A DNA stretch of 64,000 nt, taken from positions 5,766,001-5,830,000 of the forward strand of contig NZ_CP042431.1 of assembly GCF_007970185.1 (NCBI RefSeq), in the 5' to 3' direction. Positions 17,601 to 25,827 of this stretch are shown piece by piece. Source of the stretch: Pseudobacter ginsenosidimutans. Its GTDB lineage: Bacteria; Bacteroidota; Bacteroidia; Chitinophagales; Chitinophagaceae. A model generated the notes under the pieces. It worked only from the letters and a program-made list of their open reading frames with translations. It made no database searches and was not told the origin of the DNA. Positions within the stretch are counted from its first letter, which is position 1. Each line of letters starts with the position of its first letter. Both the position numbers and the translations under genes were made by a program.

Positions 17601-18161
17601 CCCAGCAATGGTAAAGAAGTATACATCACCAGGAGCGGAGAACTCACCTATAACTGGAATGCCGCAGACAAAGTGATCGTAGGTGATGCACTGGCCAACA
17701 TCAGCGGCAACCTGGGCACACAGTTCAGTTACAAAGGACTTCAGCTTAGTGTGTATGGCAGCTACCAGCTCGGTGGAAAACTGTACAACCAAACCCTGGC
17801 AGACCGGGTAGAGAATGCAGATATCAGGTACAATGTTGATGAACGCGTATTACTGGGCAGATGGATCAACCCGGGAGATGTTACCTTCTTCAAAGGGCTC
17901 AGGGATATTAATGGCAACACCGTAAGTACTGCCACCAATGCCACATCGCGTTTTGTGCAAACCAATAATTTCCTGGACCTGGAAAGCATCTCTCTTTCCT
18001 ATATCATCCCCAACAGGATCACAGCTAAATGGAGTCTGCAGAACACGCGCGTGGGCTTCCAGGTGAATAACCTGGCCCGGGTCAGTTCCATCCAGGTGGA
18101 GCGCGGCCTCTCTTATCCCTTCGCCAGGAATTTCACTTTCAATTTGACCACTGCTTTCTAA
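14697..18161 (+). CDS. SusC/RagA TonB-dependent receptor with STN signalling domain
   Basis: I took the ATG at 14697 (MYLTAYCKAAKRRQR); the frame opens with TTG at 14670, and MKFTAILLL at 14769 is an alternative that starts the hydrophobic segment. After the signal peptide (ACLQVSANGYSQQ) comes an STN secretin/TonB short domain (about 48-115). A carboxypeptidase-D-like regulatory domain follows (VKGKIVDDSGKPVEGATITLKGAKKGT). Then come a TonB-dependent plug (DEVVVTTGLFKRPVENFTGVAT; LSLRGTNNFP) and a 22-strand barrel ending FARNFTFNLTTAF. The STN domain marks it as a transducer for the FecR/sigma pair just upstream. It imports a ligand with the SusD next to it; the substrate is not evident. Confidence 0.93.
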   Translation: MYLTAYCKAAKRRQRLLQSKTVLIMKFTAILLLSACLQVSANGYSQQVTMKMRNASLKEVISAFKKQTGYFFVYDLQLIRQQPTLDVDFRNTRLTEALNTCFHSLPLEYEITEKTVIIRPRRLIINPALSISENKNISVKGKIVDDSGKPVEGATITLKGAKKGTASNVQGIFSLNDIPGDGVLIISSIGFEKKEVKINGRADIGTITLRAAADNIDEVVVTTGLFKRPVENFTGVATTVSGDQLRNVNAMSVFDALKVFDPAMRVPDNLQFGSDPNRLPQLSLRGTNNFPIQGDAGIPASGADFTAAWQSNPSMPLFILDGFEVSLQKIYDLDINRIAQMTILKDAVATSAYGSRAANGVIVVETKQPQPGKLTVTYSNNIQITGPDLTSYKLLDARSKLEAEKIGGLYTAGVNKPEYQLHWDQLYAERRAAVERGTNTYWLSQPLQTGVGQKHSIYAEGGDSHIRYGVSFGYTSNKGVMKGSNRDTYEGGMNLSYRKGNILVRNQLTVTGNRANNSPWGDFATYTKLNSYWSPYDADGNVQKVLEELTVPGYAGITTVANPMYDATLGTTNRSKYFGFNNNTYLEYRFRGGLRLTGKLGLTQQQDQGDIFLPADHTSFVSITDFNSTEYLNRGSYTRNNSNFFNYEASLVLDYSKNFGKSLFFATLGSSAAQQNSNATAVVVRGFPNNTFDEIYFGREYLPNSRPTGQSNIIRRMSTFSSVNYTYDRRYLMDFSLNMDGSSQFGSDNRMAPFWALGLGWNLHEESFMQHLVKSRLVNRFKLRAGLGTTGSQQYPPSMAKSTYSYNTTQEYLGMFGASLITYGNEALKWQQTLKQNIGADITMWNERIVLRLDAYRETTNDLLLDITTPPSLGVSAYKENIGKLLNTGVEGTLTAFIIKKDKQSIFWNVMVNAIHNKNEIKEISNSLRTMNEKNDATTGTLQTRPQLRFEEGQSVNAIWAVRSAGIDPSNGKEVYITRSGELTYNWNAADKVIVGDALANISGNLGTQFSYKGLQLSVYGSYQLGGKLYNQTLADRVENADIRYNVDERVLLGRWINPGDVTFFKGLRDINGNTVSTATNATSRFVQTNNFLDLESISLSYIIPNRITAKWSLQNTRVGFQVNNLARVSSIQVERGLSYPFARNFTFNLTTAF

Positions 18162-18173
18162 AATATTACTATC

Positions 18174-19582
18174 ATGAACATACGCACTCAATATTTAGGA
18201 TGGCTGCTGCTGTTAGTGTTAACTGGTAGTAGTTGCAAAAAATGGCTGGATGTAAATCCGAAGTCGAACGTTACAGAACAAAAACTCTTCGAATCCGAAC
18301 AGGGTTTCAAGGATGCACTCACCGGAGTATACGTTCAGCTGGGCGCCAGGCCATATTATGGGAAAGAGTTCACCATGGCCTTTATGGACGTGATTGCCCA
18401 GAACTACAATATCACCTCCAATTTCCATAATTACTATAATACAATCCAATACAACTATAAAGATGTAAACACCCGTCTGAAAATAGACAGCTTCTGGATC
18501 TGCGGCTACAAGGCCATTGCCAATATCAATAATATCCTGGAAGCCATCGATGGGAAAAAAGGAATATTCAGTGGCAACAATTATCGCATCGTAAAAGGGG
18601 AAGCGCTGGGCTTACGCGCACTGCTTCATTTCGATCTGCTCAGGGCTTTCGGTCCCATTCCTGCGGCTGGTAATGCTGCAACAGCCATTCCTTATATGAC
18701 GAAGTTCGCCATGAATATCGAGCCTTCAAAAACAGCATCAGAAGTGATGGAACTCTGTATGAAAGATCTCAATGAAGCTACGGAGCTCTTATCTGTGAAC
18801 AAAACCCTGGTGAACGGAGTGGAAGATGGTTTTCTTTCTTATACCCGCAACCACTTCAACTATTGGGCAGTTACCGGTCTGAAAGCCAGGATCAGCCTCT
18901 GGCGCGGCGACCTGCCTAACGCCTATACCTGGGCGAAAGAAGTGATCGATGCCAATGTATTTCCCTGGGTAAGCTCAACAGCCCTCAGCACTATCACCCT
19001 GGCATCCCGCACTTTTCATACCGAACATCTTTTCAGTGTTTACATAAGCAACCTGAAAGACATCAATACCGAGATCTTCAGGGCCAGCTCAGGCAATAAC
19101 CTCCTGAACACCACTACCGCCAAGCTCAATACCCGTTTTGATGTAGCCAGCGGGGGATCAACTGATTTCCGTTATGTGTTCCTCTGGAAAACCGATGGCA
19201 GCACCAGTACAAAATTCCCTGCCAAATACCTGATAGACGATCTCCAGTATGTAGGTGTAGGGAGAGGAGAGTACCTATTATCCGCCTGGCGGAAATGTAT
19301 TATATCGCTGCTGAAGCCAGCTCCAATAAGGATGAGAAGATCGGACTGATCAATGAAGTGCGCACACATCGCGGTCTTGCCGCCTTACCGCTCACCTTGT
19401 CCGATGCGGATGTTGTAGCGGAAACCTTCAAGGAGTACAAGAAAGAATTCTACCAGGAAGGACAGGTGTTCTACTACTACAAAAGGCTGAACATGGCAAA
19501 GATAGACGACACCAATATCCCCGGTTCTGAAGCCGTGTATGTGCTGCCCAAACCAGATGATGAAAATGAGTACAACAATTAA
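18174..19582 (+). pseudogene. SusD/RagB-family lipoprotein, single frameshift near 19265
   Basis: The first frame (18174-19349) has a lipobox (TGSSCKKWLDVNP) and the SusD helical TPR-like core (FWICGYKAIANINNILEAIDGKKG; GEALGLRALLHFDLLRAFGP). It then runs into a non-homologous tail after VGVGRGEYLL. The conserved SusD C-terminal motif continues in the -1 frame as VPIIRLAEMYYIAAEAS (from 19271), with FKEYKKEFYQEGQVFYYYKRL, to a stop at 19582. One lost base around 19262-19272, in a purine-rich GGGAGAGGAGAG stretch, restores a normal protein of about 469 residues. Everything else is intact, so this is either a very recent mutation or a sequencing/assembly indel. It is the surface lid partner of the SusC upstream. 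Confidence 0.85.
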
Positions 19583-19592
19583 AAATCACATC

Positions 19593-20282
19593 ATGAGATT
19601 CTATCCATATACAGGCATATTTTTCCTGGCCCTGCTGTTGGTGGCCTGCGAAAAAAAAGACCTGATGTCTTTTCAACTGGACCCAAAAGTGTATTTCTAT
19701 AAAGACAATCGTACTACCAATAACGACAGTATCGTTTATTCATTTGCCATAAAGCCGGATGATCTGCAAACAGATACTATCAGGATCCCTATCCGTATCA
19801 TGGGAGAGGCTGCTGCCAATGAAAGGAAAGTGAGTTATTCCATCGTTGCAGATAAATCAGATGCGATCCCTGCCAATTATGAACTGCTGCCGGCTTCGAT
19901 CCCCGCTAACAGTTTCAGCAGTGTGATCCCGGTGAAGATCACGAGAACGGCAGATCTTAAATCGAAAGAATACAGGCTGCTGCTCCGGATCAACAACTCG
20001 GAAGGTTTAACCACTGGCGTGGACAACCAGCTCACTTACCTGATCCGCATCAACGATTTCCTCACCAGGCCCGCTTCCTGGTCAGATGCCTATTTTGGTA
20101 AGTACAGCGCAACCAAATTCGCATTGATCATCCGCGAAACCGGCTACACCCAGTTTGTGGGCCTTGGCTATAGCGGTCTGCGATTTATTGCACAAGCTAC
20201 CGAGAATGCCATCCTTGCCTGGGAAGCCGAACATGGCACTACCATGCTGGATGAGAACGGAGAACCAGTTGTTATTCCCTGA
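19593..20282 (+). CDS. DUF4843 domain lipoprotein
   Basis: The start at 19593 (MRFYPYTGIFFLALLLVACEKK) gives a compact lipoprotein signal with Cys at about 20; earlier in-frame Met codons would overlap the susD end. The roughly 229-residue mature protein is beta-rich. It has the DUF4843 pattern KVYFYKDNRTTNNDSIVYSFAIKPDD, the strand pairs TIRIPIRIMGEAAANERKVSYSIV and ANYELLPASIPANSFSSVIPVKITRT, and a C-terminal WSDAYFGKYSATKFALIIRETG. DUF4843 proteins are regularly found behind SusCD pairs together with PKD-like lipoproteins, as here. It probably sits on the outer surface as an accessory to the receptor. The exact role is unknown. Confidence 0.85.
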   Translation: MRFYPYTGIFFLALLLVACEKKDLMSFQLDPKVYFYKDNRTTNNDSIVYSFAIKPDDLQTDTIRIPIRIMGEAAANERKVSYSIVADKSDAIPANYELLPASIPANSFSSVIPVKITRTADLKSKEYRLLLRINNSEGLTTGVDNQLTYLIRINDFLTRPASWSDAYFGKYSATKFALIIRETGYTQFVGLGYSGLRFIAQATENAILAWEAEHGTTMLDENGEPVVIP

Positions 20283-20300
20283 TCAAACTGTTGAAACATC

Positions 20301-21749
20301 ATGAAAAAGTCAATCATCTTACTGAGTATACTAACTGCGCTTATTGCAGGCTGTTATAAAGACAAAGGCAATTATGACCTGTCTGACATCAATGAGCTTA
20401 CCCTCAGTGGTTCTATTCCCGATACCATCAGGATTCTTCAAATGGATACACTGCGCATCAGCGCCGTGGTGGATCAATCCATTCCCGTTCCGGAAGAAAA
20501 ACTGAGCTACAAATGGAGCATGTTCACCTGGCCCAATTCATCCGTTCCGGAGATCGTATTGGGCACTACCAAAGACCTTAAAGTAGCCATCTCGTCCAAA
20601 CCCGAGATCTATGCATTGGTACTGAAAGTGACCGATACTGAAACCGGCGTGGATTATTTCAAACGCTTCTATCTGCAGGTGAACAGCATTCTCAGCGAAG
20701 GCTGGATGATGCTGGAAGACAGACCGGATGGTCATCCTGACGCATCCATCATCACACCTTCCGGGGATATCTTTCGTGATATCTACCGCGGCGCCAATGA
20801 TGGTGAGCTACTTCCCGTCAATGCCAGCACTATCAGGATCCTCAACAGCTTAAGGATCGGTCAGAGTGTTTTCATTCTCACACCTGATAATGGCATTGAA
20901 GTGGACTACGCAGGTTTCAGGAAATTTGGTGAGGCAAAGGATTGGTTCTTCCAGGCGCCGGAAGTGATCAAACCGGAAGGATATATCTACACAAAACTGG
21001 GTGTAACGGCTTTCTTCCTGAATGATGGCTTCACACATATATATGCATTCTTCAACGATGGCCCCCAAAAGCTCGGTGCTGCACAAAAAGGAAACTGGCG
21101 CATCTCCAAATACATGATGCCCAACCTGAGCTCGGATGATATGTATTTTTATGACGATCTGAACCAGCGCTTCCTTAGTCACGCCAATGCCACCATCAAT
21201 AGCTTCGCCAATCCTGGCGGCTCGGCATGGGACATGAACAATGTAGGCAAGCAACTCGTGTATGCCGGCCCCAGCATCAATACCTACTACAATTGTCTCA
21301 TGAAGAACAATAACGAAGACAAATTCTTTGTTTACCGTGTGAACCAGGGAGCAGCCGTTCCTGCGGCTGAGATCCATGAAGTATTGAATGCGCCCGGCAT
21401 CGCTTCCGGCAAGTTCTTCCAGAGCTCCGGCCTCTACCTGCATATGTACTATGCATCCGGTAATAATATCTACCTGCTGGACATTCCTGCACAGACTGCA
21501 CGTCTCGTGTATTCATTCCCGGCAGGTACAGAGATCACCGCCATGGAACTGAAGCAATCGCCCACCAGCCTGATGTTCCCCTACACAGAAGATAACAGAC
21601 AACTGGTGGCAGCCACTTACGAAGGCGGCGAAGGAAAATTCTATTCCTTCTCCATCGGCAATACAGGCGACTTCACCAACAATACCTATTCCAAAGTATA
21701 CACAGGTTTCGGCCGTATCCGCGACCTGGAATTCAAATACAGAAAATAA
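20301..21749 (+). CDS. PKD-like family lipoprotein
   Basis: This 482-residue lipoprotein (LIAGCYKDKGNYD, Cys about 18) begins with the CYKDKGNYDL signature of the Bacteroidota PKD-like family. An Ig/PKD-like fold follows at about 25-130 (DTLRISAVVDQSIPVPEEKLSYKWSMF; YALVLKVTDTETGVDYFKRFYLQV). The rest (SEGWMMLEDRPDGHPDASIITPSGD, then repeated beta segments such as NIYLLDIPAQTARLVYSFP) looks like a beta-propeller or beta-sandwich surface domain. It is in an operon with the DUF4843 gene upstream, and its stop overlaps the start of the thioredoxin-fold gene (TAATG). Ligand capture at the cell surface for the upstream SusCD is inferred. Confidence 0.82.
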   Translation: MKKSIILLSILTALIAGCYKDKGNYDLSDINELTLSGSIPDTIRILQMDTLRISAVVDQSIPVPEEKLSYKWSMFTWPNSSVPEIVLGTTKDLKVAISSKPEIYALVLKVTDTETGVDYFKRFYLQVNSILSEGWMMLEDRPDGHPDASIITPSGDIFRDIYRGANDGELLPVNASTIRILNSLRIGQSVFILTPDNGIEVDYAGFRKFGEAKDWFFQAPEVIKPEGYIYTKLGVTAFFLNDGFTHIYAFFNDGPQKLGAAQKGNWRISKYMMPNLSSDDMYFYDDLNQRFLSHANATINSFANPGGSAWDMNNVGKQLVYAGPSINTYYNCLMKNNNEDKFFVYRVNQGAAVPAAEIHEVLNAPGIASGKFFQSSGLYLHMYYASGNNIYLLDIPAQTARLVYSFPAGTEITAMELKQSPTSLMFPYTEDNRQLVAATYEGGEGKFYSFSIGNTGDFTNNTYSKVYTGFGRIRDLEFKYRK

Positions 21750-23794
21750 TGAAACAGCTTTTTTTAAGTACCCTTTTGATTGCCACCCTGCTCTCTGCAG
21801 CAAATGCACAGTCCAAAAGAAAAGACGATCCATTCTTTAAGAAATATGAAAAGACCTTTGCCAAAATTGACAAGAAGATAAAGGCAACGGACAAGGAGAT
21901 ATTTTCGGATACAGCCAGGCTGAAAAATGATTCAGCGTTCCGTTCACAATCTTTCAAAACCATAGGTACTCTCCGTAAAGAACGACAGGAGTTGGAAAAA
22001 GCTTTCGTGAAGCAGTATCCGAATTCCATGATCAGCTACGATATCGTGCGCAAACAACTGGGCAGTACTTCCAATGTAGACAGGATCAACAAGGAACTGA
22101 GTCAACTCGGTCCGGATGTGATGAAAAGTACTGATGCCATGGAATACCTGCAGGTAGTGGAGAAGATGAAGACCGTAGGCGTCGGCAATATAGCTCCCGA
22201 TTTCACCATGACCGATACAGCAGGCAAACCTGTATCCCTATCCGATTTCAGGGGCAAATATGTATTGATCGATTTCTGGGCAAGCTGGTGCGGACCCTGT
22301 CGCGCAGAGAATCCTTTTGTTGTAAAGGCATACAAACAATTCAGGAACCAGAACTTCACTGTGCTGGGTGTTTCTCTCGACAAGGAGGGAGCAAAGGATG
22401 CCTGGCTGAAAGCCATCCACGATGATCAGTTGAAATGGACACATGTATCCGATCTGCAATGGTGGAAAAATGCAGCAGCCAAAAAGTATTTCGTGTCTGG
22501 CATCCCTGCCAATTTCCTCATCGATCCCAATGGAAAGATCATTGCCCGTGATCTCCGCGGACAAAAACTGATGGATACCCTTCACCAGAAATTGCCGGAC
22601 TATAATGCTATCACCAGCGCCATCATCAAAACATCCAAAATGATGGGCGACAAGGAAAGCTCTGCAGAAGCAAGGGTTCTCTTCGATTCCATTTTTACAA
22701 AATATCCGCCGAAGGATTACGAACATATCCACTTTGCTTTTGAATTGCTACGGTATATCATGGCCAGCATTTACATGAAGGACAATCAACCCGCTGCCCT
22801 GGATATGCTCAGCCAGATCAGATACCCGCTTACCAGGCAACAAGCTGTGCCGCATATTGCCAACAGGATGATGGAAGCCGGCAAACTGAATGATGCGGAA
22901 GATCTCCTGCTGAAAGAGATCAATTCTCTGAAAGGGACAAATGGACAACTGATTGACAGTGGCCGCTATTATATCATGAGCGTTAGCTATGCTAAGGTTC
23001 TGTCCCTTCAGAAAAGATATGCCGAAGGCCTGCAATGGATCAAGCCCGCTGCCGATCACAAAGCAGTTAAGAGCAATGAAGAACAGGCACTGTACGGATT
23101 GCTGCTGGAGAAGAACGGTAAGAACAAAGAAGCTTTCGAGCTCTACTCGAAACTCACGCGGGATGGGAAAGCAGAAGCCGGAGTAAAGGAAGGGCTGAAA
23201 AATACCTGGATCGCCACCGGCAAAAAAGAGAAGGACTTCAATGCTTTCATGAAATCTTTGTCTGATTCACTGACGCAAAAAAAGGCAGGCACCATCCATG
23301 AAATGGAAGTGAACTATCCTGCGCCAACTTTCGCATTGCAAACCCTGGCCGGAAAGATCATTGACCTGGAAAAACTGAAAGGCAGGGTAGTGGTGTTGGA
23401 TTTCTGGGCCACCTGGTGCGGTCCCTGTGTCGCCTCCTTTCCTGTAATGCAGGCTGCTGTTGACAAATACAAAGGCCAGCCTGTGGACTTCCTTTTCATA
23501 GACAGCTGGGAATCGCAGGCAGATGAAGAGAAAAGGAAACAACTGGTGCAGAATTTCGCAAACAAAAAAGAATTGCGTTTCGATATCCTGATGGACACGC
23601 CAAAGGACCCAGGCACAGAGCCCATTAAGTACAATGTGATAGAGCAATACAAAGTAAAAGGCATTCCTGCCAAATTCATCATCGACAAAAAAGGCGTGGT
23701 AAGATATGCACTCACCGGCTTCGATGGCAACTTTGATGCATCACTGGTGGAGCTGAGCCTGCTGATAGATAAACTGCAGAAAGAACCAGCATAG
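21749..23794 (+). CDS. Protein with two TlpA-like thioredoxin domains
   Basis: The 681-residue exported protein (signal MKQLFLSTLLIATLLSAANAQ) carries two redoxin/thioredoxin domains. The first is at about 145-290 with FWASWCGPC (active-site Cys 181/184) and cis-Pro region SGIPANFLID. The second is at about 520-670 with FWATWCGPC (Cys 557/560) and KGIPAKFIID. Between them lies a helical, TPR-like stretch (about 300-500). The N-terminus (about 25-135) is charged and helical. TlpA-type proteins reduce or shuffle disulfides in the envelope. The TAATG overlap with the PKD-like gene shows translational coupling to the uptake operon, which suggests that the cargo or the receptor complex needs redox maintenance. 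That link is inferred. Confidence 0.9.
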   Translation: MKQLFLSTLLIATLLSAANAQSKRKDDPFFKKYEKTFAKIDKKIKATDKEIFSDTARLKNDSAFRSQSFKTIGTLRKERQELEKAFVKQYPNSMISYDIVRKQLGSTSNVDRINKELSQLGPDVMKSTDAMEYLQVVEKMKTVGVGNIAPDFTMTDTAGKPVSLSDFRGKYVLIDFWASWCGPCRAENPFVVKAYKQFRNQNFTVLGVSLDKEGAKDAWLKAIHDDQLKWTHVSDLQWWKNAAAKKYFVSGIPANFLIDPNGKIIARDLRGQKLMDTLHQKLPDYNAITSAIIKTSKMMGDKESSAEARVLFDSIFTKYPPKDYEHIHFAFELLRYIMASIYMKDNQPAALDMLSQIRYPLTRQQAVPHIANRMMEAGKLNDAEDLLLKEINSLKGTNGQLIDSGRYYIMSVSYAKVLSLQKRYAEGLQWIKPAADHKAVKSNEEQALYGLLLEKNGKNKEAFELYSKLTRDGKAEAGVKEGLKNTWIATGKKEKDFNAFMKSLSDSLTQKKAGTIHEMEVNYPAPTFALQTLAGKIIDLEKLKGRVVVLDFWATWCGPCVASFPVMQAAVDKYKGQPVDFLFIDSWESQADEEKRKQLVQNFANKKELRFDILMDTPKDPGTEPIKYNVIEQYKVKGIPAKFIIDKKGVVRYALTGFDGNFDASLVELSLLIDKLQKEPA

Positions 23795-23822
23795 TTTTAG
23801 TCTCTGAACAATAATCATCGCC

Positions 23823-23850
23823 GGGGCAGTGAACATTCACTGCCCTTTTT
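23823..23850 (+). terminator. Intrinsic terminator of the sigma/SusCD/redoxin operon
   Basis: A perfect 10-bp stem (GGGCAGTGAA / TTCACTGCCC) with a 2-base spacer and T5 lies about 30 bp after the stop of the dual-thioredoxin gene. Confidence 0.85.
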
Positions 23851-23963
23851 GAATGTGGCATAATTCAAACATGTTTTGTATAGTTTTCCTGTTATCTACC
23901 GCAAACTGGAAGTGAACAGCAGGCATCTGCTGATCTCCGGTAGGTTTTCGAAGGATTGATCCA

Positions 23964-25016
23964 TTATTTATTCACTACCTTATCAGTCCATTTATACTCC
24001 TGCAACCATTGGGAGAATGACTTCAGTTTATCCTCATGCGAGCTGAGCCATTGCTTTACCTGGTCATCATTGCTGCGCGCAAGGATCAGGTTGGCAGCGG
24101 TTTCCAGGTGACCTGCATCCTGCATGGCCCTGAAGAAACTTACATAGAACTGTGTAAAGAATCCTTTCTTTTCAACCGTGCTTATATCCGCAAAAATGCC
24201 CAGTTTCTTTTTCATTTTATCGGCCGGCGTCATAAACTGTTTGAGCGTATCGTTGAAATCCGTGGCAGAAGAAAGCGCCAGCGTCATTTCTGCAATGGAA
24301 AAATTATCGGGGTTGGAATCCTTCAGGTCAAGCATATGCGGGCTCATGGAAATTGTCACCTGGTTATCGCCCGTCTTCTTTGCATAACTGCTGAAGAGCT
24401 CCTGCAGGATCTTCAGGTTCTTATCGCTCCGTATTGTATTGCTTTCGATCACCAGGAAACTGGCAAGGCCCATCATAGAAGCCACTTTGTTCTGGCCGTA
24501 CACAGCATAGCTGAGGTATTGATGTGAAGAGGCATGGAGTGGTTTCAGCAGCAGGGTTTGCTGGAAATCATTGATGGCATTGGTATTCTTTTTATTCATG
24601 AATTCCGTGATGCCCCTGTTGAAGAAAAGCAGGTAATGATTGTATTTCCGGATTCCCTGCGAATAGATCATGATGGCTTCCTCAGGCTTGCCGGCGGCAT
24701 CCAGGGCGGAGCCGTAGTTGACATAGATATTGTCAAGCTCATCACCTTCTTTGAATTTACCGAGCACTTCTTTGCAAAGATCAATACAGGCTTCATAGCG
24801 TTTGGACACCAGCAGCGTGAGGCTTTTTTCATACCAGGCCAGCAGTCGCTTCGGATCTTTGGCGATCACCTGGTCGTACAGCCTGAGCGCACCATCATAA
24901 TCACCTTTATCATGAAGGGCTACCGCTTCCAATAACAGGTTGTTCAAACTATCTTCCTGAGCCCGGGCAAGTCCTGCTGCACAAAACACAAATATGCATA
25001 ATATGAGCTTCTTCAT
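23964..25016 (-). CDS. Exported TPR-repeat protein
   Basis: This 350-residue protein has a signal peptide (MKKLILCIFVFCAAGLARAQ) and tetratricopeptide repeats over about 25-190. Examples are LLLEAVALHDKGDYDGALRLYDQVIAKDPKRLLAWYEKS, YVNYGSALDAAGKPEEAIMIYSQGI and FNRGITEFMNKKNTNAINDFQQTLLLKP. The C-terminal part (about 200-350) has no recognised domain and ends in a basic stretch (WTDKVVNK). It is probably periplasmic and used for protein-protein contacts. It is convergent with the redoxin operon, divergent from a lipoprotein gene at 25188 and apparently monocistronic. No specific function can be assigned. Confidence 0.8.
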   Translation of the reverse strand: MKKLILCIFVFCAAGLARAQEDSLNNLLLEAVALHDKGDYDGALRLYDQVIAKDPKRLLAWYEKSLTLLVSKRYEACIDLCKEVLGKFKEGDELDNIYVNYGSALDAAGKPEEAIMIYSQGIRKYNHYLLFFNRGITEFMNKKNTNAINDFQQTLLLKPLHASSHQYLSYAVYGQNKVASMMGLASFLVIESNTIRSDKNLKILQELFSSYAKKTGDNQVTISMSPHMLDLKDSNPDNFSIAEMTLALSSATDFNDTLKQFMTPADKMKKKLGIFADISTVEKKGFFTQFYVSFFRAMQDAGHLETAANLILARSNDDQVKQWLSSHEDKLKSFSQWLQEYKWTDKVVNK

Positions 25017-25187
25017 GTTGTAAAGTTTACACGTTTGATGCAGCTTCCTGTAAAATTACATATCCGCAAAATATCCGCGTTCACACACAATAAAATGTAC
25101 TTTGCATACATTTATAAACCGCCCGCCATAGGAATGAAGATATTTGCCGGGCGAAAAACTATTACCCTTTTATCGAAAAACAAATTC

Positions 25188-25751
25188 ATGAAACTTCGAA
25201 AACTGTCAACCGTATCCCTTGCTCTTCTTTTTTCTTTCGGAATGCTCAATTCGTCCTGCGACAAAGTAAAGGACCTGGTTTCTGTAAATATTCCGCTGCA
25301 AACCGTGGAATATGAGTTCGAGATCCCACCATTGGAAGAAGGTGAAGTTACTCTGGGCGATTTCAATATCCGTTTCGATATGGACAGCGCCATCAAGGCC
25401 AACGCTCCCCAGTTCAGCACAGAGAACATCCGCAAGGTTCGTGTCACCAGCGTGAATGTTTCCACTTCCAACAGCACAACAACCGACCATCTCGGTGTTT
25501 TCAGCACAGCCACTGCCAGGGCCAATTCAAATGTGAACACTGATATAACTACCATCGCGTCTCTCAGCAACAATCCAGACACAAAGGTACAGTCAGTTGA
25601 CTTCACTGTAGACAAAGACAAAGAATTGAAAAGCTATTTCGTTAAAGCTACTTCATTTTCTTACGTCATTGCAGGTGTTGCCCGCAGGGCCACTACCACT
25701 ACGTTGAACGCAACCGTTAAGGTGAAATTCGACATTGAAGTTGGGCCCTAG
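25188..25751 (+). CDS. Small putative lipoprotein, unrecognised family
   Basis: I chose the start at 25188 (MKLRKLSTVSLALLFSFGMLNSSC), which gives a good lipoprotein signal; the open frame extends upstream through non-coding-like AT-rich sequence. The mature part is about 165 residues, Thr/Ser/Val-rich and beta-prone. It has the segments VNIPLQTVEYEFEIPPLEEGEVTLGDFNIRFDMDS, IRKVRVTSVNVSTSN and LNATVKVKFDIEVG. No catalytic motif is visible. It resembles small Ig- or lipocalin-like outer-membrane lipoproteins only in composition. It ends 21 bp before a strong bidirectional terminator. Confidence 0.7.
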   Translation: MKLRKLSTVSLALLFSFGMLNSSCDKVKDLVSVNIPLQTVEYEFEIPPLEEGEVTLGDFNIRFDMDSAIKANAPQFSTENIRKVRVTSVNVSTSNSTTTDHLGVFSTATARANSNVNTDITTIASLSNNPDTKVQSVDFTVDKDKELKSYFVKATSFSYVIAGVARRATTTTLNATVKVKFDIEVGP

Positions 25752-25772
25752 TAATAAATGATTTCAGAATAG

Positions 25773-25810
25773 AAAAACGCAACTGCCCGAAGAGCCAGTT
25801 GCGTTTTTTT
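25773..25810. terminator. Bidirectional intrinsic terminator
   Basis: AAAAACGCAACTG pairs with CAGTTGCGTTTTT around a 10-base loop, with A- and T-runs on both sides. It lies between convergent genes ending at 25751 (+) and 25828 (-), and should serve both. Confidence 0.9.
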
Positions 25811-25827
25811 ATTCTGAAGAATTGTAA

